A stretch of DNA of 64,000 nucleotides, from the NCBI RefSeq assembly GCF_013450155.1, contig NZ_JACCKD010000003.1, positions 558,001-622,000 on the forward strand, given 5' to 3'. The translations under genes and the position numbers were made by a program. The notes under the pieces were generated by a model that worked only from the letters and a program-made list of their open reading frames with translations, was not told the origin of the DNA and ran no database searches. This document shows positions 27,340-36,358 of the stretch, in pieces; position 1 is the first letter of the stretch; each line of letters begins with the position of its first letter. This stretch comes from Haloechinothrix aidingensis. GTDB taxonomy: Bacteria > Actinomycetota > Actinomycetes > Mycobacteriales > Pseudonocardiaceae.

Positions 27340-28323
27340 ATGTGTGATGCCCGGATGGCGCGTCACGGTCGGCTGGTGGGTACACGGGCGGACGTTGATT
27401 GGTATGACGTCGACGCGGCGGCGCCGAACCGCGTGTTGACGCGGCCCGAGCTGCATCGGCTCGGTGTGACCCAGCGCATGATCTGGGCGCGTGTACGCCA
27501 CGGCGGCCCCTGGCGACGGCTGCTCCCCGGCGTGATCATGTTGCGTAACGGGACCCCCACCCGCACGCAGGCCGTCGACGGCGCGCTGCGGTACGCGGGC
27601 AACGGGGCCGTCGTTACCGGCTTGGCGGCCGCAGAGCTGTACGGCATGCGGAAGATCCCCGAGTCCGAACAGGTTCACCTCCTCATCCCGCACCACAACA
27701 AGCGGGTCAGCGCAGGCTACGCCCTCATCGAACGCACCACACGGACACCGGCCACCGTTGTCAAGCAGGGCTTCCCCGTCGCAGACGTCACCAGAGCGGT
27801 ACTGGATGCCGCCAGGCGGATGACGGACCGTAGCGCCGTCGAAGCACTGATCGCTGAGGCCGTACAACGCAGGTGGACGACGCCACGTCGCTTGCGAAAG
27901 GAACTCGAGGAAGGCTCCGACCGTGGCTCCGCGCTCCCCCGCGCCGTGCTCCCGGTGATCGAGGCAGGAGCACACTCCACTGCCGAAGCTCGTGGGGCGG
28001 AGTTGGCCGACCGGTCGGGGTTGCCGCGGATGCGGTGGAACGTGCGGCTACGAACCGTCGATGGCAGGATCCTGCCCAGGCCGGACGGCTGGCTCGACGA
28101 CGTGTGCCTCGCGTGGGAGATCGACTCCTACGAGTACCACCTCTCGCCTGCTGACTACGCGCGCACACTGCGCAGGCATGCCACGATGACGGCGCACGGC
28201 ATCATCGTCGTGCACACGTTGCCCTCGCGATTGACGTCCGAACCCGACGCCGTCATAGCCGAGCTGCGCGCGGCGTACCACCACGCCGCGCGGCGCCCAC
28301 GCCCTGCCATCATCGCCGAGTGA
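27340..28323 (+). CDS. AbiEi-type antitoxin-like / DUF559 endonuclease-like protein
   Basis: 327 residues from ATG 27340; ATG 27355 is equally possible. A longer reading from 27229 would translate the palindromic repeat and is rejected. The N-terminal half has a winged-helix-like block common in AbiEi-family proteins (LTRPELHRLGVTQRMIWARVRHGGPWRRLLPGV). The C-terminal half has a DUF559/Vsr-like endonuclease look, AWE260ID262SYEYHLSPADYARTLRRH followed by THTLPSRL-like VVHTLPSRL. No partner toxin gene is adjacent. Such solitary genes are common in Pseudonocardiaceae; activity is unproven. Confidence 0.75.
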   Translation: MCDARMARHGRLVGTRADVDWYDVDAAAPNRVLTRPELHRLGVTQRMIWARVRHGGPWRRLLPGVIMLRNGTPTRTQAVDGALRYAGNGAVVTGLAAAELYGMRKIPESEQVHLLIPHHNKRVSAGYALIERTTRTPATVVKQGFPVADVTRAVLDAARRMTDRSAVEALIAEAVQRRWTTPRRLRKELEEGSDRGSALPRAVLPVIEAGAHSTAEARGAELADRSGLPRMRWNVRLRTVDGRILPRPDGWLDDVCLAWEIDSYEYHLSPADYARTLRRHATMTAHGIIVVHTLPSRLTSEPDAVIAELRAAYHHAARRPRPAIIAE

Positions 28324-28378
28324 TCACCGGTGAGCCTGCGCGTCCCCGGCTGTCGGGCTGCGGGGCAGCCGACGGGGT

Positions 28379-28433
28379 CGAGCCGAAGGCCTCCTCGGGT
28401 ACCACATATGTACCGAGGGAGTCCTTCGGCTCG
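28379..28433. repeat. 55-bp palindromic element, copy 2
   Basis: Same element as 27234-27288 in inverted orientation, differing at a handful of positions. It lies between two converging genes, 56 bases after the AbiEi-like stop and three bases from the end of the M15 peptidase gene, so it could end transcription from both sides. Confidence 0.8.
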
Positions 28434-28436
28434 CCC

Positions 28437-29657
28437 CTACCGGGGCTGCACCAGGCGGGCGAGCTCGAAGTGCATCGGGTCCGTCCACTCCCAGTGGCCG
28501 CCCCAGGCGAAACCCCACCGTTGGAAGATCGCGACGACGTCCCTGTCGATCTCGCCGGGCGTGCCACGCTGGTTGGTAGAGACGTTGATATCGACCGCGA
28601 TACCCCACGTGTGCAGCGACAGGCCCCGCGCGGGATCGCGCCCGATGAACCGTGGGACGTAACACCCACCGTAGTCAGCCGGGTCGATGGCGTCCGCCAG
28701 TCCGCGTTCGACGATCTCCTCCAATGCGGCGCGCAGCTGGCTGAGCAGCACCCGGTGGCACGTCACCCGGCCGAGTAGCGGAACGCGCGCGGTGCGGATA
28801 TTGGCGCTCACCCAGTCTGGATCGGGTTCGACCGTGCCATCGGAGAAGTAGCGGTACCGGAACGAGCCGACGGCCTCGGCGACCGATCCACCGCTGAGGT
28901 TGGCCAACCGCCTGCTGCCACGTTCCCCGCCGCGTACCGTGTCCTGCTCGTCGGCGAGTGAGCGCACGACGGCGTGCTCGCCGGTCATCGACCGGATCGA
29001 CTCCGCGAGGTCGACCAGCTCGGCACGGCCTGCGGACAGCACTACCGCGTTGTCCCGTGTGATGCCGAGCTGCCCGGCGCGCCGCTCGTTGACCACCCCG
29101 TCGACGCCCGGGATGGTGGCGGCGTACGCGCCGATCCGCAACGTCATGCCCATGCCCCGCGTGCGCACATCAAGCGCGCCGCCGAGTGGGCCATCCAGAT
29201 CCGCACCGATGCCGTGCTCGAGCGCGATGTCCCCCGCGGAGATCACCTCCCAGACATCGTCGTTGGTGGCCGTTGCCTCCGGGGTGAACGCGCGGATCCG
29301 CCCGAGGTCCCCGCCCGCGACCGTGATCGCCCGCTCACCCACGGCGACCGAGCTCACCGACAGCGATGCGGCCGCGCGCACGCCTGCCAGCTCGCGGACC
29401 TCGTCCACGAACCCGTCGGGGAGCGTCTCGCTTCCCATGACCATCAGGTCCGGGCCGTGCAGCTCGCCGTCGAACTCCCCCGGCACGGCGACCTCCGCTG
29501 CCTCGTCAGGGTCGTCGCTACCGGCGGCTACCTCGGCCGCCGCCACGTCCGTTCGATCTCGAACACCGTCCTCATCGGCGAGACCGCATCCGGCCACGAA
29601 CCCGGCGATCAGGAAAGCGACCACGCGTCGCGGCACGGTTCGTCCGGCCCGCCTCAT
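28437..29657 (-). CDS. Secreted lipoprotein with M15-type (VanY-like) D,D-/L,D-peptidase domain
   Basis: 406 residues. ATG 29657 overlaps the stop of the upstream gene (ATGA). The signal ends with a lipobox VAGC. The central region is not assigned. The C-terminal ~150 residues are a peptidase M15C domain: zinc ligands H349 and D356 in SLHTWGIAVDIN and H396 in DPMHFEL. Such enzymes trim peptidoglycan stem peptides outside the membrane. Its partner upstream is a small membrane protein, probably co-translated. Confidence 0.85.
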   Translation of the reverse strand: MRRAGRTVPRRVVAFLIAGFVAGCGLADEDGVRDRTDVAAAEVAAGSDDPDEAAEVAVPGEFDGELHGPDLMVMGSETLPDGFVDEVRELAGVRAAASLSVSSVAVGERAITVAGGDLGRIRAFTPEATATNDDVWEVISAGDIALEHGIGADLDGPLGGALDVRTRGMGMTLRIGAYAATIPGVDGVVNERRAGQLGITRDNAVVLSAGRAELVDLAESIRSMTGEHAVVRSLADEQDTVRGGERGSRRLANLSGGSVAEAVGSFRYRYFSDGTVEPDPDWVSANIRTARVPLLGRVTCHRVLLSQLRAALEEIVERGLADAIDPADYGGCYVPRFIGRDPARGLSLHTWGIAVDINVSTNQRGTPGEIDRDVVAIFQRWGFAWGGHWEWTDPMHFELARLVQPR

Positions 29658-30124
29658 CCGTGCCCGGCGAGTTGCCGCTGTTCGAAGCCGACCGGCTGAC
29701 AGATCCTGCACGCGGTCAGGTTCCGAGTCCGCGCCTCGCTGAGCCGGATCAGGTGAGTCCGGTCGCTGGACTCCGGCAGATGACAGTCCTGGCGATGGTA
29801 GGAGTCCTCACCCGCCAGGACCATGTCCGCGGAGTCGGCACCCGCCAGCGCCTGGGCGCCCTGCCGTTCGGTGGCCTGCACCAGCCGATCGATGGCGGCC
29901 TCCAGCCGCGCCCGGTCGGCGCGCTGGTTCTGCACGACGAGCAGCGCCGAGCCGATGACGACCAGGCACAGCCCCGCGACTCCACCGGAGATCAGGTAGG
30001 GGAACTGGGCGGGCACGTAGTCCCAGGTCGCCGCGCCGTTCCAGCCGAGGAACACGGCGACGAACCCGGCGAGGCACAGCGCCATACCGAGATGGCTCGT
30101 CAGGCGGTTGAGATTGGTCCTCAC
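29654..30124 (-). CDS. Two-helix membrane protein with metal-site-like Cys/His tail
   Basis: 156 residues from GTG 30124 with GGAGAGGAG upstream. Two hydrophobic segments (about residues 14-30 and 43-63) precede a short helical region with possible coiled-coil character. The C-terminal part has YHRQDC ... TACRIC, an arrangement like Ada-type zinc sites (His, Cys, CxxC). No family named. It is translationally coupled to the M15 peptidase gene, suggesting a membrane partner for it. Confidence 0.7.
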   Translation of the reverse strand: MRTNLNRLTSHLGMALCLAGFVAVFLGWNGAATWDYVPAQFPYLISGGVAGLCLVVIGSALLVVQNQRADRARLEAAIDRLVQATERQGAQALAGADSADMVLAGEDSYHRQDCHLPESSDRTHLIRLSEARTRNLTACRICQPVGFEQRQLAGHG

Positions 30125-30172
30125 TCGTGACTCCTCTCCTGCGAGACCCCGGTGCCGTGTCCGCGAGTCCGG

Positions 30173-30883
30173 CTAGGCACCGAGGTAGGCCTCACGCAAG
30201 TTCACCTGCTGCACCTCGTCACCCACGCCCGTGTACACCAGGGTTCCCTTCTCCATGATCAGCGCCCGGTCCGCGAACGGCAGGGCACCGGCGTTCTGCT
30301 CGACCATCAGCACCGTTGTGCCGTCGGCCTTGATCCGGGACGTCACCTCCCATACCACCCGCGCCACGGTCGGGCTCAGTCCGAGCGAGGCCTCGTCGAT
30401 CAGCAGGAGCTTCGGGCGGGACATCAGCGCGCGGCCGACGGCCAGCATCTGCTGCTCGCCGCCGGACAGCGTGCCTGCGAGCTGGCCGGAGCGCTCCGAC
30501 AGGCGCGGGAAGTAGTCGAGCACGAGGGACATCTGGTCGCGCACCACAGCCGAGCTCTTCCGCCGGGTCCACGCGCCCAGCTTGAGGTTCTGGCGTACGG
30601 TCAGCCCCGGGAACACCCGCCGGCCCTCCGGGCACAGCGAGATGCCCGCGGACACCCGCGCCGACGGCGACTTGTGCCCGAGGTCGCGCCCGGCGAAGTG
30701 CACCCGGCCCGACTGGGGCCGCAGGAGCCCGGCGATGGTGCTCACCGTGGTGGTCTTGCCCGCGCCGTTGAGCCCGAGCAGCACACACACCTCCCCCTCC
30801 TGCACGGTGAAATCGACGCCGTGCAACACCGGGAACTGCCCGTAGCCAACGACCAGACCCTCCACATGCAACAACGCCATCAC
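30173..30883 (-). CDS. livF: Branched-chain-type ABC importer ATPase (LivF)
   Basis: 236 residues, normal for LivF. Walker A LGLNGAGKTTT, signature LSGGEQQMLAVGRAL, Walker B LLLIDEASLGLSP. It starts with GTG overlapping the livG stop (GTGA), or ATG three bases later. It powers import with LivG. It is the last gene of the minus-strand run beginning at 36358. Confidence 0.94.
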   Translation of the reverse strand: MMALLHVEGLVVGYGQFPVLHGVDFTVQEGEVCVLLGLNGAGKTTTVSTIAGLLRPQSGRVHFAGRDLGHKSPSARVSAGISLCPEGRRVFPGLTVRQNLKLGAWTRRKSSAVVRDQMSLVLDYFPRLSERSGQLAGTLSGGEQQMLAVGRALMSRPKLLLIDEASLGLSPTVARVVWEVTSRIKADGTTVLMVEQNAGALPFADRALIMEKGTLVYTGVGDEVQQVNLREAYLGA

Positions 30884-31731
30884 GCATACTCCTCTTCCCG
30901 CACCACCGGCAGCGTCCCTGCGGTCCCGGACTCCGTCCCGGCATCCGCCTCCGCTCCACCGCCCTCGACGGGTTCCTCACCGAGGTAGGCGCGGGCGACC
31001 TCGGGGTGGTTGCGTACGTGCTCGGGTGCCCCCTCGGCGAGTACCTCTCCGAAGTTGAAGCAGTACACGTAGTCCGATACCTGGGTCACCAGCGGCACGT
31101 GATGGTCGATCATCACGATCGATGTGCCGAACTGCTTGCGCAGGGCCAGCAACGTCTCGCCGAGCCCGTGCGCCTCCTCCGGGCCCATTCCGGACCCGGG
31201 TTCGTCGAGCAGCAGCAGATCGGGATCGGTTGCCAGCACGGTGGCGATCTCCACTCGCTTGAGCATGCCGTACGGCAGGTCCGCGACCGTCGTGTCGGCC
31301 ACATCGGACAACCCGAGCAGCGCGAGCAGCTGGCGCCCCCTGCGGGTGATCCTGCCTTCCTCGATGAAACTGTTGAGCCCGCCCGCGATGCCGAACCAGG
31401 GGTTGTACTCCGTCTCCAGGTGCTGGGCGGTGCGCAGGTTCTCCAGCACGGTCGCTCCCTTGACCAGCCCCACGTTCTGGAACGTGCGGCCGATGCCGAG
31501 CGCCGCTCGCTTGTGTACATCGAGCCTGCTGACATTGCGGCCCCGGTAACGGACCTTCCCTCTGGTCGGCCGGTAGAAGCCCGTGATGCAGTTGAACAGG
31601 GTGGTCTTGCCGGCCCCGTTCGGACCGATGATCCCGACGATCTCCCATTCACCGACCTCGAGCGAGACGTTCTGCAGCGCCTTGACCCCACCGAAGTGGA
31701 TGCTCACCGCGTCGACGTCAAGCACGGACAT
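30880..31731 (-). CDS. livG: Branched-chain-type ABC importer ATPase (LivG)
   Basis: 283 residues. Walker A GPNGAGKTTLFNC, Walker B LLLLDEPGSGMGPEEAHG, and the LivG-type H-loop MIDHHVPLV. The usual signature LSGG is replaced by a divergent ADLPYGMLKRVEIATVL, which is normal for this subgroup (LPYG). It has a ~30-residue polar C-terminal extension beyond the typical end. Start overlaps the livM end by 14 bases. Confidence 0.93.
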   Translation of the reverse strand: MSVLDVDAVSIHFGGVKALQNVSLEVGEWEIVGIIGPNGAGKTTLFNCITGFYRPTRGKVRYRGRNVSRLDVHKRAALGIGRTFQNVGLVKGATVLENLRTAQHLETEYNPWFGIAGGLNSFIEEGRITRRGRQLLALLGLSDVADTTVADLPYGMLKRVEIATVLATDPDLLLLDEPGSGMGPEEAHGLGETLLALRKQFGTSIVMIDHHVPLVTQVSDYVYCFNFGEVLAEGAPEHVRNHPEVARAYLGEEPVEGGGAEADAGTESGTAGTLPVVREEEYA

Positions 31732-32911
31732 CGCTGACCTCCACTTCCTTGAGCTTGCCTGCGTTGCGGTCGAACCGCTTACCCAGCATCCAGTCCTTGA
31801 CCGGACCGATCAGCTGTCCGATACCCCCTGGCAGCAGCGTGATCACGATCAGCAGCAGGAACGGGCCGATGACGATCCCGGTGAACTCCGCGGGCAGGCC
31901 GATCGTGCGCTCCAGGAAACCACCGCCCTCGGAGCCGCCTCCCTCGCCGAGGCCGGCGAAGAACGCCGACCCGATCACCACCCCGATGCGGTTACGCAGC
32001 CCTCCGACCACCGTCATCACCACGAAGATCAGGGCTAGCTGGAAGTCGAAGATGCCGGGCACGATGATCTGCTGGTGATGCGCCATGAGCGCACCACCGA
32101 TTCCGGCGAACGTGCCGGACACCACGAACGCCAGCAGCGTGTACCGCCGCACGTCGATGCCGTAGCTGGCGGCCACCCGCGGGTTCTCCCGCAGTGCCTG
32201 CAGCGCGCGACCGCCCTTGGACCTGGTCAACCGCCAGTCGAGCCAGAGCACCAGCACCAGGAAGGCCAGGCACAGGAAGTAGTACATCTGGTCCTCGGCG
32301 AAGCCCGCAGGCCGGTCCGCCGGCTTGCCCCCCTCACCACCGGTGATCTCGGAGACAGCGAACAGGCTGTTCTCGGCGAACGTACCGTAGGCAAGGCTGA
32401 CGAGCGCGAAGTACAGCCCCGTCACCCGCAGCGACACCGCTCCGAGCGCCAGCGCCTGCACCGCCCCGAACCCGGCAGCGACGACCACGCCGAACCAGAA
32501 CCCGAGACCGAGGTTGGTGACCACGTACGCGGAGGCGAACGCGCCGATACCGACGAAAGCCTGGTGACCGAGCGAGAGCTGGCCCGCGTAACCGATCAGC
32601 ACGTTCAGCGACAACCCGATGATCGCGAATATCACCGCGGCGATCGCGAGGTTGATATCGGACACCCCGAAGTCGAATGGCGAGAGCACGTTCGCGGGTA
32701 CCGCGAGGATCAGCCAGAGCAGCAGCACCCACGCCGCGGCCCGGGCGAACCAGCCGCCCGCGGACGGCCGGAACCAGCCGTTCTCCGCCGCGGCTACCGC
32801 GGGGAGGGCTTTGGTGTCGTCGGCCCCGTCCGCGTCCCGGGGCTCGACCGTGCTCGCCTCGGATGCCGCGTGCCCGCGCTTACCCGGTTTCCTGCGTAGC
32901 GTCGTGCTCAT
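31718..32911 (-). CDS. livM: Branched-chain-type ABC importer permease (LivM)
   Basis: 397 residues with about ten membrane helices. A ~60-residue polar N-terminal extension precedes them. Typical LivM segments GLSLNVLIGYAGQLSLGHQAFVGIGAF and GRALQALRENPRVAASYGIDVRRYTLLAFVVSG are visible. It forms half of the channel with LivH. ATG overlaps the livH stop (ATGA). Confidence 0.93.
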   Translation of the reverse strand: MSTTLRRKPGKRGHAASEASTVEPRDADGADDTKALPAVAAAENGWFRPSAGGWFARAAAWVLLLWLILAVPANVLSPFDFGVSDINLAIAAVIFAIIGLSLNVLIGYAGQLSLGHQAFVGIGAFASAYVVTNLGLGFWFGVVVAAGFGAVQALALGAVSLRVTGLYFALVSLAYGTFAENSLFAVSEITGGEGGKPADRPAGFAEDQMYYFLCLAFLVLVLWLDWRLTRSKGGRALQALRENPRVAASYGIDVRRYTLLAFVVSGTFAGIGGALMAHHQQIIVPGIFDFQLALIFVVMTVVGGLRNRIGVVIGSAFFAGLGEGGGSEGGGFLERTIGLPAEFTGIVIGPFLLLIVITLLPGGIGQLIGPVKDWMLGKRFDRNAGKLKEVEVSDVRA

Positions 32912-33804
32912 ACCGTCGCCTTCTCCCGAACGAACACTCCCTGGGGCCGCAGCAACAGCACCCCGAGCAGGAACAAGAACAGGAACAGGGCACGCGAACC
33001 GTCCACCCCGTCGAAGAGTGTCAACGAGCCGAGCTGCTCGACCACGCCGACCACGAGACCTCCGAGTACGGCCCCCGGCATGCTGCGCATCCCGGCGAGA
33101 ACGGCTGCCATGAAGCCCTGCAGCAACGCCGCTCCCGCGCCGAACGTGAGAAAGCCGGCGGTGAACGTCAGGTTCGGTCCGGACAGGACACCAGCGAGCC
33201 CGCCGAGAAACGCGGCGATACCCCAGGTCAACATCGAGACCCTGCGCACGCTGATACCCACCAGCTCGGAGGCCGTGGCTTCCTGCTGCGCCGCCTGCAC
33301 GGCGAGCCCCGTCGGTGACCGGAAGAACAACGCGAGCCCGACGGCGACCGCGAGGAGCACCAGCAAGGTAATGACCTGCTGGTGGGTCACCGGAGTACCG
33401 AACGGCTCGCCTGCCACTCCCTCGATCATCCTGGGCATCTGCCGGATGGGCTGCGCGTTGTTCTGCCAGAACTGGATGCCGATCGCGGCCAGCGCCACAC
33501 CTGCCGTTCCCACCAGCAACGTCACCCGCGAGCTGTCGCGGAGCGGACGGATGATCAACCGCTCGGTGGCCAACCCCATCGCCACGGCGGCGGCCAGCCC
33601 GAACAGCACGCCGAAGGCGTAGTGCCAGCCCCAGAGCTCGACGGCAACGAACGCGGCGAACAACCCCGTCGTGCCGAACTCGGTCTGCGCGAAGTTGAAC
33701 ACCCTGGACGCCCGGTAGACCAGCACGATGCCCAGCGCGACCATGCTGTACACGCTGCCGGTGAGCACACCGATAACCAGCGCGGCACCAATCTCGTCAA
33801 TCAT
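32908..33804 (-). CDS. livH: Branched-chain-type ABC importer permease (LivH)
   Basis: 298 residues. The start at 33804 (MIDEIGAALVIGVLTGSVY) overlaps the binding-protein stop by one base (TGATG); earlier in-frame codons would run into that gene. LivH hallmarks: GIVLVYRASRVFNFAQTEFGTTGLFA, and QAAQQEATASELVGISVRRVSMLTWGIAAFLGGLAG. About eight membrane helices. Confidence 0.93.
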   Translation of the reverse strand: MIDEIGAALVIGVLTGSVYSMVALGIVLVYRASRVFNFAQTEFGTTGLFAAFVAVELWGWHYAFGVLFGLAAAVAMGLATERLIIRPLRDSSRVTLLVGTAGVALAAIGIQFWQNNAQPIRQMPRMIEGVAGEPFGTPVTHQQVITLLVLLAVAVGLALFFRSPTGLAVQAAQQEATASELVGISVRRVSMLTWGIAAFLGGLAGVLSGPNLTFTAGFLTFGAGAALLQGFMAAVLAGMRSMPGAVLGGLVVGVVEQLGSLTLFDGVDGSRALFLFLFLLGVLLLRPQGVFVREKATV

Positions 33805-35216
33805 CAGGGACTCACGTTCAGTCGCGTGGTAATGAACTCGGGATCGGAACCGCATCGCGCCTCGCGCAAATGCATAGCGGTACCACCGAATCGCGTGTCA
33901 CCGTTGAATCGCACAGCGGGATAAACACCGTTGTCGAAGGTATCCCCGCTTTCCAGGGTGGCTGTGAAGCTTTCCCGGGAAAGGTCCTCTCCGGCGGCCT
34001 CGGCAATTTGCGCTACCATTTTCTCGATCCCCCACAACGCCACCCCGATGTCGTCGGGTTCGGAATTGTTCTTCTGCCGGTAGGAAGGCGTGTAGTTCGG
34101 ATCCATCTCGTCGATCTTGTCCGTGCCCGGGAACGACGAGTAGTACTGCGCTCCCTCTATCTGCGGGCACCCGCCGGTGGCCACGATGTCGAGCCCGTTG
34201 GTGTTTCCCGGCCCCATCCAGGTGACCGTGCAGGTCATCGACTTGCTCACGTTGATCAGTCCGGACGGGCTCGCGTTCCACACCGCGACATCGGCACCGC
34301 TCGCGCAGATCCGCCTGCCGATCTCCGGCGCGTCGCGCGCCCCGGTGTCCTTGGGAACGCGCTGCGCGTGCACCAGGCTGGTGTTCGCGTCCAGCTCGCT
34401 CTCCGCCTCCTGGTAGAAGCTGTTCAGGCTGTCGTTGTCCCCGACGAGCAGGGCCACGTCACTGCCGGAGTGATCCGAATCGATCAGGTCGGTGATCAGC
34501 GGGATCTGTTGCTCGTAGGTCAGGGACAGGGCGTAGAACGCGTCCGTGGCGATCGACCCGAGCCCGGGGCGCTCCTCGTGCACTCCTGCCGAGAGGTACG
34601 GAACTCCGACGGTCTCGGCGTAGCGCGCGCACGCGTCGATCTGGTCGGAGCCACCACCCCCGATGAGCAGGAAGACTTCCTCCTCCTCGGCCATCTCGCG
34701 GCACACCGATCGTGCCTGGTTCGGGTCGAACCCGTCGTCCCGGAAGATGACCTCCAGGTCACGGCCGTGGATCCCGACCTGGTCGTTGATGTACTCGGCG
34801 TAGACACCGACGCCGTCGCGGAAAGACTCCTGGGGGAAGGCCGCTGCGCCGGTCACCGGCGCGTGGATGCCGATCGTGATCGCGTCGTCGGTCACACCCG
34901 TGGTGTCACCGGGGCCGGAACCACCGTTGCCGCCGCCTGCCGCTCCGTCGCCGCCGTTGCCGGTCGTCTCCGCGGATCCGCCTGCCTGTTCGCGTGCACC
35001 GTCCCCGGAGCTTTCCGGTGCACCGTTCTCGCCGGTCGCCGGCGCGTCCCCCAAGGCGCCCTGACGCCCGTCACCCGCCTCGCCGGACTGGCCGGAGCCG
35101 GACTGTCCGGGCTGGCCACCGGCGAACCCCGTGACGCCGGCCTTCTGCCCGCACGCTGCGAGCAACACGGCCGAGGCGAGCACCGCGGCGGTACCCAGTC
35201 TCGCGCGCAGCCGCAT
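33804..35216 (-). CDS. Branched-chain-type ABC importer, substrate-binding lipoprotein
   Basis: 470 residues from ATG 35216 (GGGGGGT upstream, one-base overlap with the previous stop). The signal ends in lipobox LLAACG. A ~110-residue low-complexity Gly/Ser/Glu linker separates lipid anchor from the periplasmic-binding-protein fold (ITIGIHAPVTGAAAFPQESFRDGVGVYAEYIN). The ligand is not obvious; the fold binds amino acids, amides and aromatic or steroid acids in relatives. The neighbouring acyl-CoA genes make an acid or steroid-like ligand conceivable. Confidence 0.9.
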   Translation of the reverse strand: MRLRARLGTAAVLASAVLLAACGQKAGVTGFAGGQPGQSGSGQSGEAGDGRQGALGDAPATGENGAPESSGDGAREQAGGSAETTGNGGDGAAGGGNGGSGPGDTTGVTDDAITIGIHAPVTGAAAFPQESFRDGVGVYAEYINDQVGIHGRDLEVIFRDDGFDPNQARSVCREMAEEEEVFLLIGGGGSDQIDACARYAETVGVPYLSAGVHEERPGLGSIATDAFYALSLTYEQQIPLITDLIDSDHSGSDVALLVGDNDSLNSFYQEAESELDANTSLVHAQRVPKDTGARDAPEIGRRICASGADVAVWNASPSGLINVSKSMTCTVTWMGPGNTNGLDIVATGGCPQIEGAQYYSSFPGTDKIDEMDPNYTPSYRQKNNSEPDDIGVALWGIEKMVAQIAEAAGEDLSRESFTATLESGDTFDNGVYPAVRFNGDTRFGGTAMHLREARCGSDPEFITTRLNVSP

Positions 35217-36358
35217 CACGTACCCCCCGCCGCGGAAGGGCCGCCCCGGGACCAGCGTTGCAACGCGCGGCTCACCCCGTGTCCCGACGAGCCGGTGGTG
35301 GGCTCGCCGCGCGGCCCCAAAGCCAGCATCGCGATGTAGGCGACGCCGAGTGCGGCAGGGACAAGTAACCACGCTGCCCACGGGATGCCGTCGTACACCG
35401 ACGGCTGCGCCGGTCCGGCAGCGAGGTCCGGGTCGTTCCCCGAGCCGCCGTCAGCCGATGTCACCGGTGCCTCGGCGTCTTCCGGGATCTCGCCGTCCCC
35501 GGCCGCGACGGCCGCCTCGTCGTCACTTCCGGGTGCCGCGGGAGCGGCTTCCTCGGCAGGCGCTCCGGCTGCGTCCGGGGCCCCGGCCACCGATTCACCG
35601 ATCTCCTCGGCGTCGCCGCCGCCCGCACCGCCGGGAGCGCTGCCGCCCTCGGCGTCAACGGTGATCCCGATCGCCTCGTGGTCCAGACCCTCGTAGGCCA
35701 CCTGGAAGCTCTCCGCCGACTCGGCCTCCGCGACGAGCATGATCGATTGGGGTGTCTCGCCGTCCTCGGCGACCCAGGAGCTCGCCAGCGACGTCAGGTC
35801 GAACGTCCATGTGCCGTCCTCGTCGCGGATGCCCTCCGCCGAGCCGGCCTCGCAGTCGACCTCCGGGCGGGTCTCCCACGCTGCGGCTTCCTCGTCGGCC
35901 CAGAAGGACTCGGTGATCTGGCACGCCCGGACGACCGCGTCCTCCTCGTTGACGTTCGCCCCGGACTCCTCGCTCTCCCGCAGCGCAAGGGTCGCCGAAC
36001 GCATCTCGGCGCCGGGCCGAGCCTCCAGCGCGAACTCGATCGCGGAGATCTTCTCGCGGTCGCCACCCGCTGCCGCCACCGGGATCGCACCTTCCGGCAC
36101 GTTCGACGGCGGCGGCTCCTGCGGAACGAAGCCCGTGTCGTCCTCCGGGGTCTCGTTGAGCGCCCACCACCAACCGTCCTTGACGACGGCGGCCCCGCTC
36201 ATCTCGCCGGGCTCCGCCTGGCCGCCTTCCCCCTCTCCGGGTTCCTCCGCGAAGACATAACCGTTCATGCCCCCAGAAATCACGATCACCAATGTCGCAA
36301 TCGCCCCCGGACCGGCGACTTTCCGGCACGCTGAAACAATTCGCTGCCGCACAGACAT
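35216..36358 (-). CDS. Secreted, C-terminally membrane-anchored surface protein heading the liv-type operon
   Basis: 380 residues; ATG 36358 is four bases after AGGAG. N-terminal signal (about residues 14-40, ending near FAEEPGE). A ~170-residue domain beginning GWWWALNETPED contains a DNRLRE/carbohydrate-binding-like beta pattern with Cys pairs (RACQITESFWADEEAAAW, TWTFDLTSLASSW). A long acidic Ala/Gly/Glu linker follows, then a membrane helix near residues 340-358 (IPWAAWLLVPAALGVAYIAML) and a basic cytoplasmic tail. It is the first gene of the operon and is coupled to the binding-protein gene, so it probably assists capture of the substrate. No function known to me. Confidence 0.75.
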   Translation of the reverse strand: MSVRQRIVSACRKVAGPGAIATLVIVISGGMNGYVFAEEPGEGEGGQAEPGEMSGAAVVKDGWWWALNETPEDDTGFVPQEPPPSNVPEGAIPVAAAGGDREKISAIEFALEARPGAEMRSATLALRESEESGANVNEEDAVVRACQITESFWADEEAAAWETRPEVDCEAGSAEGIRDEDGTWTFDLTSLASSWVAEDGETPQSIMLVAEAESAESFQVAYEGLDHEAIGITVDAEGGSAPGGAGGGDAEEIGESVAGAPDAAGAPAEEAAPAAPGSDDEAAVAAGDGEIPEDAEAPVTSADGGSGNDPDLAAGPAQPSVYDGIPWAAWLLVPAALGVAYIAMLALGPRGEPTTGSSGHGVSRALQRWSRGGPSAAGGT

